64,000 bases of DNA from Carnegiea gigantea (Eukaryota; Streptophyta; Magnoliopsida; Caryophyllales; Cactaceae), in NCBI GenBank assembly GCA_029747015.1, contig JAKOGI010002203.1, positions 56,001-120,000 of the forward strand. Reading direction: 5' to 3'. The notes beneath the pieces were generated by a model. That model had not been told where the DNA came from. It saw only the letters and a list, made by a program, of their open reading frames with translations, and ran no database searches. Of this stretch, positions 46,083 to 58,087 are shown piece after piece. The translations under genes and the position numbers were made by a program. Numbering within the stretch: the stretch's first letter is position 1; each line of letters starts with the position of its first letter.

Positions 46083-47247
46083 TTATAGATCGTAAGGATC
46101 TTGAGAATCCTGAAGATCTTCGATTCTAGGTTTGGTGGCCGACTCTGTTGAACTAGACTTGTCATCTGAGTCATCATTAGCGAGGAGCTTTTGTAAAAAG
46201 ATTTGTCTCATAGCGGGGTCATCCTTTAGAACTTCGAGGATATCTCGTTGTTTCTGTGTAAGACCCTTGGATTTGGAGTTTGTAGAGGAAGAAGAGACTT
46301 CTATTTTGGTAGGGGTAGATGAACCATATGCAACTTCTTTCTTTTTGTCAAAAGTATGCATGTTTTGCAAGGAGAATTTCTTGGTTTTTGTCCTGTAGAA
46401 ATATTCAACATTTTCTTTGCCACAGAGCTTCGTCTTGTATTCATTCCACCATCTGACTTTCTAAATTCGCACAATGGATAGGGAAAATGAATTAAGAAGA
46501 TAATTCTGATATTTGTATTCCCAACAGAATATCCAGGCTGAAGATTCTGAAAAATTGTACTTCTTTTGTGTAAGCTTCATAGGTAGGGGTGTTCGCAATC
46601 CAGAAGTCCCCACCTTCTTTTACTTCACTGGGTAGGACCGAAGGGGAGCAACCAAACATAGTCTACCAATGATAAAACCAAATAGGAAATGTAAATGACG
46701 CTTTGTCATGGATGTTAAAGAACCAAGAATGTATTTCTGGCTTGAGGAAAAAGGCTCTTAGCCAGGCCAATTTTTAGTCAAGATAATTGTAGGTGGCTGG
46801 TTCAAGCGGAACAAAAAATTGTCATTCATGTAATGGATCCTTCCATTGCTGGAAGCCCAAAACATTTTTGACATTGCATTTGGAATATAAAATGTAGGAT
46901 GGATTTGTTATATCGATGGTATGGGTAATGTCAACAGACTGAGTGTCTCTAAGAATGAGTACATAAAATTGTCTAGTTTTTTGGGGATGATCACAAAGGT
47001 GATGAGAATCACCAAAGCTTCGCTGAACCAAGTCTTTGATGAAAAGATTAGTAGGGGCAATTTTGTAGCTGGTAAGAAAAAGATGTTCTGTAAATCTGAG
47101 GAAATAGTTGTCATGAGAAGGTTTTGTGACAACAGTTTTATACGGTAAAGATGGGAAATTGGCGAGGGATTGAAATGAATTTTTCGTAGGAACAAGTTTG
47201 TAATCATCGTTCTTTTATATACCTTTGCCTTTGTCCTTCTTGCTCAT
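46083..47247 (-). pseudogene. A2 long ORF 2
   Basis: Homologous to A1 38699-39879 over its full length. The start is the ATG at 47247-47245, in frame with RNase H. A TAA lies within the first ten codons, with further stops and indels in the middle. The Ser/Asp-rich tail (46083-46370) is open. Confidence 0.6.
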
Positions 47248-48285
47248 TGTGAAAACCTGCATAAAATGTGTTTTGTCACTCTTTTCTTGCAAAAACTCTC
47301 TTGAAAGGAAATTTGGTGGGGAATTGTTCTCTCCCTTGATGAAATCAATGTCAAAGTCGAATGAAGATAAAATGGCTTGCCATCTGGCAAAGAATTGTTT
47401 TGAAACTAAATTCTTAGCATCCTTTTGTAAAACATCTTTGGTAGATTTACAATAGATATGAAGCAAGAACCTTCTGTTAAATAGATCATCTCGAAATTTT
47501 GAAATACAAAGTACTATAGATAAAATTTTGTTGGGGAACGAGCCAAATGCGAGAATGATATCGAACTAATTGTTCTTTATCATGCATCTTTTATTTAAGG
47601 ATTCCTCCATAACCTATATCTGATGCATCTATTTCTATAATGAATGCAGAGGGATGGGGAATGCCTAGGCATGGTAAACACTCGACCTTTTGTTTGATTT
47701 GTCTAACAATGTCGGTGTGTATATTAGACCAAGGTTCAGGATTCTTCCTAAGTCTTTTATACAAGGGAGCACGGAATTGTTTGCCAATGTCTTTTGTTAA
47801 AAAGGAAATCTGATCTTGATGTAAAAGATCGACTTGTCTGAAAATTAAAGAATTTTGTAAAAGCGAAACTTCACGTTGCTTAGTAGCAGAAAAAAATTGA
47901 AAGAGATTTGTTTGTCAAGAATTTTAGTGTGAACACCAGATTCATTAACATGAAATGGATAAATTTGTGTTAAAAATAGAGCACCAAGGAGTACGTCATG
48001 GGTAATATTTTGTACAATCAGAAAAATATTTTTGAAGCAATACCCATTGTTCAGAACGTAACCTTTGTTCAACTTGTACTTAATATACAGAGGTTCTTCA
48101 TTGGCGCTGCACAATTGTTCTTATGTTCTTTCGCAATACTTAGTAGGAATAATTCCTTCACTTATGCAGTTTTGATCAGCTCCACTGTCAATGAGAGCTA
48201 CCACATTCGTCGAGAAATCATTGACTACTATAGTGACCATTGAATACCATTTCTATAATGTCACTTGAGAAATTGTATGAAGAAA
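47248..48285 (-). pseudogene. A2 aspartic protease fused to RNase H (RT core absent)
   Basis: The protease has D-S-G-A at about 48175-48189 (minus strand) and a V-L-L-G-A-L-F-L segment. The sequence then passes directly into the L-R-K/N-P-E-P-W region that normally follows the RT thumb, and on into RNase H. RNase H shows I-Y-C-K-S where Asp is expected. Stops and frameshifts occur, for example near 47840-47900 and 47565. Confidence 0.72.
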
Positions 48286-48992
48286 TTATTCTTGAGAAAT
48301 TTCATTCTCAGGGATGTTTTCAATATTTTGTAAATTGTTAGGAATATAAGAGGAACTGGGAATTTGTGTTTCCAGGATGGAGAATTTTGTAAGGAGTTCT
48401 AGATCAGTAGCTTTAAGATTGGTATTCTCATATCTAAGATCTCGAACTTGAGCTTTCAGTTCATTAACTTCAAGCTGAATGTCTTTTGTAGTGAGTTGCT
48501 GGAAAGGATTCGGCATTGGATACTTTTGTAAGAGTTTTGTCAGACTAGGAGTTTCAATATCAAGCTTTAAGCCTTTCTTTTCTTCTTCAAGAATCAAGTC
48601 TTTGAGCTTGCTTAGATACTCCTTTTTTGTCTCTTTATTAGAAATCTTTCTGATTAGATCAATTAGGAATTCTTTCTGATTTCTGTTTGTAAGGACATTG
48701 ATTGTCTTGATAGGGGAAGAATCATAATCTGATTCATCCTCCTCAAAGCTTTGATAGTAATCAATATCTTTGTCACTATCAGATGAGTTTTGTGTTAAGA
48801 CAGCTAAAAGCTTCTTCTAAACTTCAAGCTGATCAGCAAATAACTCATTGATCTTTTGTTCTGTTTTGCATTGGAATGCATTGTGACCTCGTTTGCCACA
48901 TTTGTAACAAACAACTGGCTTCTTTGTGGATTTCTTCTTCTTAGAAGAAGTTGGCTTGGACTTGAAAACTGGAGGAGATTTGGGTGGAGGTT
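48286..48992 (-). pseudogene. A2 coat C-terminus: zinc knuckle and coiled coil
   Basis: An intact C-X2-C-X4-H-X4-C knuckle (48868-48909, minus strand), an acidic/Ser region with a stop near 48818, and an L/K/E-rich helix (48286-48597). The basic stretch before the knuckle is cut at 48992. Confidence 0.72.
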
Positions 48993-49012
48993 CTGGTCAG
49001 CCGTTGGTCAGC

Positions 49013-49984
49013 TGTAAAGCCGTTGGTCAACCAAGTAAGGTGCTCCCCGTAAGTGGTCCCGGTGGTCCCGTCTTTAATCTACACTGCGGGAGTAGACTTT
49101 TATCATTCACAACATACGCACAAAAGATAGCTATGGCTAGTAAGTTCAGGAAGTTGTTGTCATTTAGAGTAGAGAGCCATAATAGTGATATAGTCAATAA
49201 TATTGAGTCTAAGACTAATGACCTTATTAAGGCCCCTTCTCCTGACAATTTTCTTAAATGGGATGAGATTACAATTCCAGAAGAGATTGAGCTTGAAGAC
49301 GCTCAACCTACTTCTATTGATAAATCTAAGCGAATGAACGATCTAGAGCAAATCACAGAAGAACCTGATGGTCGAGTTCTCTTACGATTCCGTTCATTTC
49401 GTGAATCCACAAATCTCCCTGGAACTTCTACTAGTAGGAAATCATTCTCCGATTTCCACTCAGAAAGAAGTATCCCTCCACAAGAACCACAGAAGTACCA
49501 TTTCAGGTCTCCCATCCCAAAACTAGTTCCTACAGATCCTCCATCTGCTTCTTCTTCAGGAATCGGATATGGATGCAATGTTCTCACAAATCCCAATTTT
49601 ATAATTGATTGGCCTTCCCTTAAGGAAGACTATTACTCTGACAGTAATGCTTCCAAGCTCCTATGGTTCGAACAAATTGATCAGAACCTTAGAGAAAAAG
49701 TTAAGCAAGCTGGGATTGTTGACATGAATAGACTCAAGGTCAACTTCCCCTTTTTTCTCTGGTTTATTACATTTACTTCACAAAAAGGTTTGAATAATGT
49801 CTATACACTCCCAAGTATAAATGTTCAAACCAGTCTTGCTAAAGTTTGGCATCTTGTTGATGGTACAAGTATGATCTCCGTCCATCCTCCTACACACCAG
49901 CCCATCAAGATTTTTGCCAAGGAAAAGACTGTTCATGCTTTTCCTTACAAAAGTGGCCGGGAGGGAATGGATTATTCAGCTTAG
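49013..49984 (+). pseudogene. B2 ORF 1 N-terminus, movement protein deleted in frame
   Basis: The best-preserved example of this join. The frame is open from the junction with A2 to 49984 and passes through the deletion point (about 49245-49262) without a stop. The likely ATG is 49133. It contains the Ser/Pro linker and the conserved L-A-K block, then a short deletion near 49970 shifts the frame. Confidence 0.75.
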
Positions 49985-51467
49985 TGACATCAAAAACGTT
50001 CCTGAGCAAGCCAATTATACAAATGCTATCTTGAATACAATTGCGAAGCAACTGAACCAGCTTAATACCAAAACTGATTCTAAAAAGGAAGCTGCCAAAA
50101 AGGATATGGCAAATTCCAGTACAGAACCTTCTTCCTCCTTTACAGAAAGCATTTCCAAACCATTTGTCAAATTATACAGTATTCCTACTTCCATTATGGA
50201 ATCACTACCTTAACTAAAAAGTCCAAATCATGATATTCTTCAAAAGATCTCCAAACAAATCGAAGCTATTGACAAAAGGAAAGCTCTTGCTTGCCTTGAC
50301 AAAACTTGCCAACAAAAGGTTGACAGCACATCTTCTTCCTTAGAAGAAGAAGAAGAAGCTGCCTATAGTAGCAGTGACTCCGAACAGGTCATAGCTACTA
50401 TTCAAAAGACCTTTAAAGACAAAGAACCTGTCCAAACTACTGACAAAGAAGAGCCCCTTGCTCTTAACAAAATCCAAAACTGGAGCAACGTCAAGACCAG
50501 GAATTATTATCCTGGACCTACTCCTCCAGGCATCCAATAAGAAGAAAGAGGACAATTCAAAGATAGAAACGTCAATGGAAGATCTATCTATGGTTGGAAC
50601 ACTGACGGCAAATCAGAGCATGAAGTGCTCTCAAATAAAGAAGATATAGGAGTAGCAGCTGCTGCCTTCAAAGTCAATGAATATACCAATAGAGATGCAG
50701 CTACCATAATTATCCTTGGTTTCTCTGGACAATTAAAGAATTGGTGGGATAACCATCTCACCTATGATGAAAGAGTAGCTATTCTCAATCATGCAAAATT
50801 GGATGCACAAGGGAACAGCATTCAAGATGCCGTTGAAACCCTTATCCATACCATTACCTTAGATTTCATTGGCAATCCTCAAAAAGGACAAGCTGCAGCC
50901 AAATCTATCCTTATCAATCTCAGATGCCCTAGTCTCTCAGATTATAGATGGTACAAAGATGTATTCTTGACCAATGTATTAAAGAGAGAAGATGGCATGC
51001 AAAACTTCTGGAAAGAAAGATTCATTGTAGGACTACCAAAGTTGTTTGGAGAAAGGATTCTCTCAAAGCTTAGATAACTTTATAGGAATGATGATATCCC
51101 TTTCCACACTCTTACATTTGGAATGATTTTTGGAGTTGACAAAAGCGAAGGACTCATCCTTTGTAATGAACTCAAAATTCAAGCCAAATATGGATCAGAG
51201 AAAGCCCAATCCAGAAAGGGAACTTTCTGTGAAGCATTTGGTGTTACAAAAATTGAAGCTCCCTCTTCAAAAGCCAAACGTGCTAAGAAAGCCGTTGACA
51301 AAAGATTCAAAAGATCAACAAAACCTCCAACCAAATCTCCTCTAGTTTTCAAGTCCAAGCCAACTTCTTCTAAGAAGAAGAAATCCATAAAGAAGCCAGT
51401 TGTTTGTTACAAATGTGGCAAACCAGGTCACAAAACATTCCTACTAAGGCTAGACCCACTCAAATGA
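49985..51467 (+). pseudogene. B2 coat protein with truncated zinc knuckle
   Basis: A Ser/Glu/Lys-rich part, then the coat core open at 50625-51077. A TAA follows at 51075-51077, the equivalent position also being TAA in B1. The knuckle again lacks its fourth ligand. The stop TGA (51465-51467) overlaps the RT ATG (51464). Confidence 0.73.
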
Positions 51468-52717
51468 ATTATGAACTCCTTGACTTTTGTAAAAAAGAAA
51501 TCCAAAATCTCCTTGACAAAAAACTTATTCGACCTTCAAAGTCTCCCTGAAGCCGTGCTGCTTTCTATGTTAATAACGCTGCCAAAAAGGAATGAGGAGT
51601 TCCACGACTGGTTATTAACTATAAACCATTAAATAAAGTTTTACAATGGATTCAATATCCTATTCCAAACAAAAGAGACCTTTTAAATCGCTTATCTGAA
51701 GCCAAAATATTTTCAAAATTTGATATGAAGTCAGGGTTTTAGCAAATTCAAATTATGGAGTTTGATTGCTATAAAACAGCATTCACAGTACCATTTGGAC
51801 ATTACGAATGGAATGTAATGCCCTTTGGACTGAAAAATGGTCCTTCTGAATTTCAAAACATAATGAATGACATTTTCAACCCGTATACGTCTTTCATCAT
51901 TGTTTACTTTGATGACGTATTAGTATTTTCTAAAACCATTGACCTACATTTTAAGCATTTATAGATCTTTTTACATATCACTGAGAAAAACAGATTGACC
52001 GTTTCTGCTACAAAAATGGCTTTGTTTAAAACTTAAATCAGATTTTTGGGTCATGATATCTTTCAAGGAACCATAAAGCCCATTTTAAGATCGCTGGCGT
52101 TTTCAACGAAATTACCAGACATCATTAAGGACCAAAAACAGTTAAAAAGATTTCTTAGGTGCCTTAACTACATTTCAGATTTTTTCCCTCATCTCAGACA
52201 GTTATGTGCGCCCTTGTATAGAAGACTCAGGAAACATCCTGAACCTTGGTCTGATATACACACTGACATTGTTAGACAAATCAAACAATAGGTCGAGTCT
52301 TTACCATGTCTTGGCATCCCCCATCCCTCTGCATTCATGATTGTAGAAACAGATGTGTCAGACATAAGTTGTGGAGGAATCCTTAAACAAAAGATGCATG
52401 ATAAAGAATAATTAGTTCGATATCATTCTGGCATTTGGCTCGGTCCCCAACATAATTATTCTACTATCAAAAAAGAAATTTTATCTATAGTACTTTGTAT
52501 TTCAAAATTTCAAGATGATCTATTTAACAAAAGGTTCTTGCTTCGTATCGTTTGCAAATCTGTCAAAGATGTTTTACAAAAGGATGTTAAGAATTTAATT
52601 TCAAAACAAATCTTTGCCAGATGGCAAGCAATTTTATCCTCTTTTGATTTCGAAATTGAATTTATCAAAGGAGAGAATAATTCCCTACCAGATTTCCTTT
52701 CAAGAGGGTTTTTATGA
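51464..52717 (+). pseudogene. B2 reverse transcriptase - RNase H
   Basis: RT with Y-F-D-D instead of Y-I-D-D (about 51903-51914). Stops are at about 51547, 51740 and 51963. TAG at 52289-52291 and TAA at 52409-52411 are shared with B3. The RNase H Asp is Val. It ends at TGA 52715-52717. Confidence 0.76.
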
Positions 52718-52755
52718 GGAAAGAGTGACGAAACACAATTCATGCAGGTTTCATC

Positions 52756-53310
52756 ATGAATCAATAGGACACAAACAAAGGTTTACAATTGAACGAAGGA
52801 TCCAATGATAACCTCACACAAAATCCCCAACAAATAACAAATTTTCCCCATGAACCTCTACTATTCTACCTTCGTGATCATGAACTTTTCTATACCTCAT
52901 TCTATGGACCACGGTACAATAAAAGTGCTATCTTTATTGACTATCAGGAATGGCATACTTCTACAGACATTTTGTTCTACCAATATCTCAAAATTATCAA
53001 GGCCTACCGAGCACTTGTGTAGGATGTTAATAATCATCCGGTACTTATCATTATGCCTACTGGATATATCCAACCATTTTGATGGTTCCATAAACAACTT
53101 GAATACTGGATGGCATTTGAGCCCTACATTTCCCAGTTCGTCTCTAAAGTTTTCCCGGATATTCATTTCTGCCCTGTTGTTCAAAGTAACACCCAGGTCT
53201 TAATTCCCTTAAAGCATCCTATTCATATTGACGTCTGCTGCCTTGTTCCTACCAAGTATGGATTACACTGCAAGTTTCTTCAAGAGGACGACGATCACTT
53301 TCGCCATTAA
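52756..53310 (+). pseudogene. B2 short ORF 2
   Basis: 185 codons including the stop. The fourth codon is TAG (52765-52767), as in B3. From the second Met at 52789 it is open for 77 codons. Other stops lie near 53022 and 53080. Confidence 0.6.
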
Positions 53311-53965
53311 AGACCAAGATCTTCAGATCCATACGATCTGTGACGAAAACAAAAAATCAAAACAAAAGAGCCCGCCAAGGCTTTGACCTTTGGCAAAAGT
53401 AAAGGCCATTACAATTAACAAAATTTTTATTTTGCAAGTTAAACAAAATTGTTGGCAGGCACTATTCACTACAGTTCCCCGACATTCTACTGTTCATCTA
53501 TAGTATCAACAAGTGACTATTCATGAACAGTTCTTAAGGACAAAGTTTTCAAAAGTTGTACAGGACGAAGGTGTTACCTTTTGACAATTGCAACCAATTT
53601 TCGGCGCATGACAAGCTAGACATCATTACGCCTTAATTATTGAGCTCTTTCCAGTTCTATATGAGGCGTTCATTTCACTCGGACAAAGCATCGCAAAAAT
53701 TTCAGATCGCAACATTTTCAGAACAAAAAGCATTACAAACTCAAAGGTAGAAATTCTCCCAGAATTCTCTAAGCCCTCTGCAAGACTCTCCTCTCTCTCT
53801 TTCTTTCACAAATCCTTGTACAAGTTCTACAATTCGACAATTTGTAAGTTTATTACTATTACAAAATTATCTGAAAGTTTTCTTATTACGGTTTGTATTT
53901 CCTTTTATGTACTCTGTGTGTTGAGTTTCTTTATAAAATCTTCCTCTTCCCCATCTTCCTGTCGA
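53311..53965 (+). promoter_or_regulatory. B2 promoter and leader
   Basis: Same region as in B1, with a weakened TATA box (TATATGA, 53658-53664). It ends at a joint (TGTCGACACTGTTCAGC) where the leader passes directly into coat sequence. Confidence 0.65.
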
Positions 53966-55469
53966 CACTGTTCAGCTTGGTGACATCAAAAAGGTTCATG
54001 ATCAAGCCAATTATACAAATGCTATCTTGAATACAATTGCTGAGCAACTAGACCAGCTTAATACCAAAACTGATTCCAAAAAGGAAGCTGCCAAAAAGGA
54101 TATGGCAAATTCTAGTACAGAACCTTCTTCCTCCTTTACAAAAAGCATTTCCAAACCATTTGTCAAATTATACAGTATTCCTACTTTCATTGTGGAATCA
54201 GGGCCTTAACCAAAAAGTCCAAATCATAATCTTCTTCAAAAGATCTCCGAATAAATCGAAGCTATTGACAAAAGCAAAGCTCTTGCTTGCCTTGACAAAA
54301 CTTGCCAACAAAAGGTTGACAGCACATCTTCTTCCTCAGAAGAAGAAGAAGAAGCTGCCTGTAGTAGCAGTGACTCCGAAGAGGCCATACCTACTATTCA
54401 AAAGACCTTCAAAGACGAAGAACCTATCCAAAATGCTAACAAAGAATAGCCCCTTGCTCTTAACAAAATCCAAAACTGGAGCAACGTCAAGACTAGGAAT
54501 TATTATCCTAGACCTAGTCCTCTAGACATCCAATACGAAGAAAGAGGACAATTCAAGGATAGAAACTTCGATGGAAGATCTATCTATGGTTGGAACATTG
54601 ACGGCAAATCAGAGCATGAAGTGCTCTCGACCATAGAAGATATGGGAGCAGCAGCTGCTGCCTTCAAAGTTAATGAATATACCAATAGAGATGCAGCTAC
54701 CATAATTGTCCTTGGTTTCTCTAGACAATTAAAGAATTAGTGGGATAACCATCTCACCTATGATGAAAGAGTAGCTATTATCAATCATACAAAATTGGAT
54801 GCACAAGGGAACAACATTTAAGATGCCGTTGAAACCCTTATCCATACCATTACCTTACATTTCATTGGCAATCCCCAAGAAGGACAAGCCGCAGCCAAAT
54901 CTGTCCTTATCAATCTCAGATGCCCTACTCTCTCAGATTATGGATGGTACAAAGATGTATTCTTGACCAATGCATTAAGGAGAGAAGATGGCATGCAAAA
55001 CTTCTGGAAAGAAAGATTCATTGCAAGACTACCAAAGTTGTTTGAAGAAAGGATTCTCTTAAAGCTTAGACAACTTTATGGGAATGATGATATCCCTTTC
55101 CACACTCTTACATTTGGAATGATTTTTGAAGTTGACAAAAGCGAAGGACTCATCCTTTGCAATGAACTCAAAATTCAAGCCAAATATGGATCAGAGAAAG
55201 CCCAATCCAGAAAGGAAGTGGGAACTTTCTGTGAAGCATTTGGTGTTACAGAAATTGAAGCTCCCTCTTCAAAAGCTAAGCGTGCTAAGAAAGCCGTTGA
55301 CAAAAGATTCAAAAGATCAACAAAACGTCCACCCAAATCTCCTCTAGTTTTCAAGTCCAAGTCAACTTCTTCTAAGAAGAAGAAATCCACATAGAAGCCA
55401 GTTGTTTGCTACAAATGTGGCAAACCAGGTCATAAAACATTCCTACTAAGGCTAGGCCCACTCAAATGA
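53966..55469 (+). pseudogene. B3 coat protein with truncated zinc knuckle
   Basis: Collinear with B1 41640-43141. Several stops are present (for example near 54207, 54447, 54738 and 54820). The last open part is 54963-55394, with TAG just before the knuckle. The end overlaps the RT ATG at 55466 (ATGA). Confidence 0.7.
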
Positions 55470-56719
55470 ATTATGAACTCCTTGACTTTTGTAAAAAAGA
55501 AATCCAAAATCGCCTTGACAAAAAACTTATTCAACCTTCAAAGTCTCTCTGGAGCTGTGCTGCTTTCTATGTTAATAACGCTGCCGAAAAGGAACGAGGA
55601 GTTCCACGTCTGGTTATTAACTATAAACCATTAAATAAAGTTTTACAATGGATTCGATATCCTATTCCAAACAAAAGAGACCTTTTAAATCGCTTATATG
55701 AAGCCAAAATATTTTCAAAATTTGATATGAAGTCAGGGTTTTGGTAAATTCAAATTGTGGAGTTTGATCGCTATAAAACAGCATTCACAGTACCATTTGA
55801 ACGTTATGAATGGAATGTAATTCCCTTTGGACTGAAAAATGCTCCTTCTGAATTTCAAAACATAATGAATGACATTTTCAACCCGTATACGGCTTTCATC
55901 ATTGTTTACATTGATGACGTATTAGTATTTTCTAAAACCATTGACCTACATTTTAAGCATTTATAGATCTTTTTACATATCACTGAGAAAAACAGATTGG
56001 TCGTTTCTGCTACAAAAATGGTTTTGTTTAAAACTCAAATCAGATTTTTGGGTCATGATATCTTTCAAGGGACCATAAAGCCCATTTTAAGATCGCTGGC
56101 CTTTTTAACGAAATTTCCAGACATCATTAAGGACCAAAAACAGTTAGAAAGATTTCTTGGGTGCCATAACTACATTTCAGATTTTTTCCCTCACCTCAGA
56201 CAGTTATGTGCGCCCTTGTATAGAAGACTGAGGAAACATCCTGAACCTTGGTCTGATATACACACTGACATTGTTAGACAAATCAAACAATAGGTCGAGT
56301 CTTTACCATGTCTTGGCATCCCCCATCCCTCTGCATTCATGATTATAGAAACAGATGCGTCAAACTTAGGTTGCGGAGGAATCCTTAAACAAAAGATGCA
56401 TGATAAAGAATAATTAGTTCGATATCATTCTGGCATTTGGCTCGGTCCCCAACATAATTATTCTACTATCAAAAAAGAAATTTTATCTATAGTACTTTGT
56501 ATTTCAAAATTTCAAGATGATCTATTTAACAAAAGGTTCTTGCTTCGTATCATTTGCAAATCTGTCAAAGATGTTTTACAAAAGGATGTGAAGAATTTAA
56601 TTTCAAAACAAATCTTTGCCAGATGGCAAGCAATTTTATCCTCTTTTGATTTCGAAATTGAATTTGTCAAAGGAGAGAATAATTCCCTACCAGATTTCCT
56701 TCCAAGGGAGTTTTTGTGA
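55466..56719 (+). pseudogene. B3 reverse transcriptase - RNase H
   Basis: The longest RT frames in the cluster: 55466-55747, 55757-55966 and 55997-56293. The first catalytic Asp region (K-F-D-M-K-S-G-F-W) and Y-I-D-D (about 55905-55916) are both kept. Stops are TAA near 55745, TAG near 55964, and TAG 56291-56293 and TAA 56411-56413, the last two shared with B2. The RNase H Asp is Ile. It ends at TGA 56717-56719. Confidence 0.8.
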
Positions 56720-56757
56720 GGAAAGAGTGACAAAACACAATTCATGCAGGTTTCATC

Positions 56758-57312
56758 ATGAATCAATAGGACACAAACAAAGGTTTACAATTGAACGAAG
56801 GATCCAATGATAACCTCACACAAAATCCCCAACAAATAACAAATTTTCGCCATGAACCTCTACTGTTCTACCTTCGTGGTTATGAACTTTTCTATACCTC
56901 GTTCTATGGACCAGGGTACAATGAAAGTGCTATCTTTATCGACTATCAGGAATGGCATACTTCTGCAGACATTTCGTTCTACCAATATCTCAAAATTACC
57001 AAGGCCTACCAAGCACTTGTGTAGGGTGTTAATAATCATCCAGTACTTATCATTATGCCTACTGGATATATCCAATCTTTTTGATGGTTTCATAAACAAC
57101 TTGAATACTGGATGGCATTTGAGCCCTATATTTTCTAGTTCGTCTCTAAAGTTTTCCCGGATATTCATTTCTGCCCTGTTGTTCAAAGTAACACCCAGGT
57201 CTTAATTCCCTTAAAGCATCCTATTTATATTGACGTCTGCTGCCTTGTTCCTACCAAGGATGGATTACGCTACAAGTTTCTTCAAGAGGACGATCATCGC
57301 TTTCTCCATTAA
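56758..57312 (+). pseudogene. B3 short ORF 2
   Basis: 185 codons with TAG as codon 4 (56767-56769), as in B2, and additional stops near 57022 and 57082. Same family as B1 44410-44964. Confidence 0.6.
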
Positions 57313-57701
57313 AGACCAAGATCTTCAGATCCATACGATCTGTGACAAAAACAAAAAATCAAAAGAAAAGAGCCCGCCAAGGTTTTGACCTTTGGCAAAA
57401 GTAAAGGCCATTACAATTAACAAAATTTTTATTTTGCAGGTTAAGACACAACTGTTGGCAGGCACTATTCACTACAGTTCCCCGACATTCTACTGTTCAT
57501 CTACAGTATCGACAAGTTAGTATTCATGAACAGTTCTCAAGGACAAAGTTTTCAAAAGTTGTACGGGACAAAGGTGTTACCTTTTGAGAATTGCAGCCAA
57601 CTTTCGGCGCATGACAAGCTGGACATCATTACGCCTCAATTATTGAGCTCTTTCCAGTTCTATATAAGGCGTTCATTTCACTCGGACAAAGCATCGTAAA
57701 A
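57313..57701 (+). promoter_or_regulatory. B3 promoter, leader truncated
   Basis: A good TATATAA at 57661-57667. The leader stops at AGCATCG (about 57695), where the sequence jumps back into short ORF 2. Confidence 0.62.
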
Positions 57702-58087
57702 ATTGCTATCTTTATCGATTATCAGGAATGGCATACTTCTACAGACATTTCGTTCTACCAGTATCTCAAAATTATCGAGCCCTACCGAGCACTTGTGCAG
57801 GATGTTAATAATCATCCGGTGCTTATCATTATGCCTACTAGATATATCCAATCTTTTCCATGGTTACACAAACAATTTGAATACTGGATGGCACTTGAGC
57901 CCTACATTTTTCAGTTCATCTCTAAGTTTTCCCTGATATTCATTTCTGCCCTGTTGACCAAAGTAACACCCAGGTCTTAATTCCGTTAAAGCATCCTATT
58001 CATATTGACGTCTCCTGCCTTGCTCCTACCAAGTATGGATTACACTGTAAGTTTCTTCAAGAGGACGACGATCGCTTTTGCTACTAA
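57702..58087 (+). pseudogene. Partial duplicate of short ORF 2
   Basis: Begins in the middle of the ORF (equivalent to 56928 of B3) and runs to its TAA at 58085-58087. It has a one-base loss near 57925 that shifts the frame. It lies directly downstream of the B3 TATA box. Confidence 0.65.

Larger units (their letters stand above)
45579..48992 (-). mobile_element. EPRV-2 unit A2, inverted
   Basis: Read on the minus strand: truncated coat protein from 48992, zinc knuckle, coiled coil, protease, RNase H, long ORF 2, promoter, leader to 45579. It has the same protease-to-RNase H junction as A1 and A3. Everything 5' of the coat basic region is missing. Confidence 0.8.
48993..53965 (+). mobile_element. 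EPRV-2 unit B2
   Basis: A type-B unit joined head to head with A2. It lacks the primer site and first roughly 30 bp, then runs through ORF 1 (movement protein deleted), coat, RT-RNase H, short ORF 2, promoter and leader to the joint with B3. Confidence 0.8.
53966..57701 (+). mobile_element. EPRV-2 unit B3 (5'-truncated)
   Basis: It starts inside ORF 1 at the coat linker and lacks the primer site and ORF 1 N-terminus. It continues through coat, RT-RNase H, short ORF 2 and part of the promoter, and then jumps back into short ORF 2 at 57702. Confidence 0.78.
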
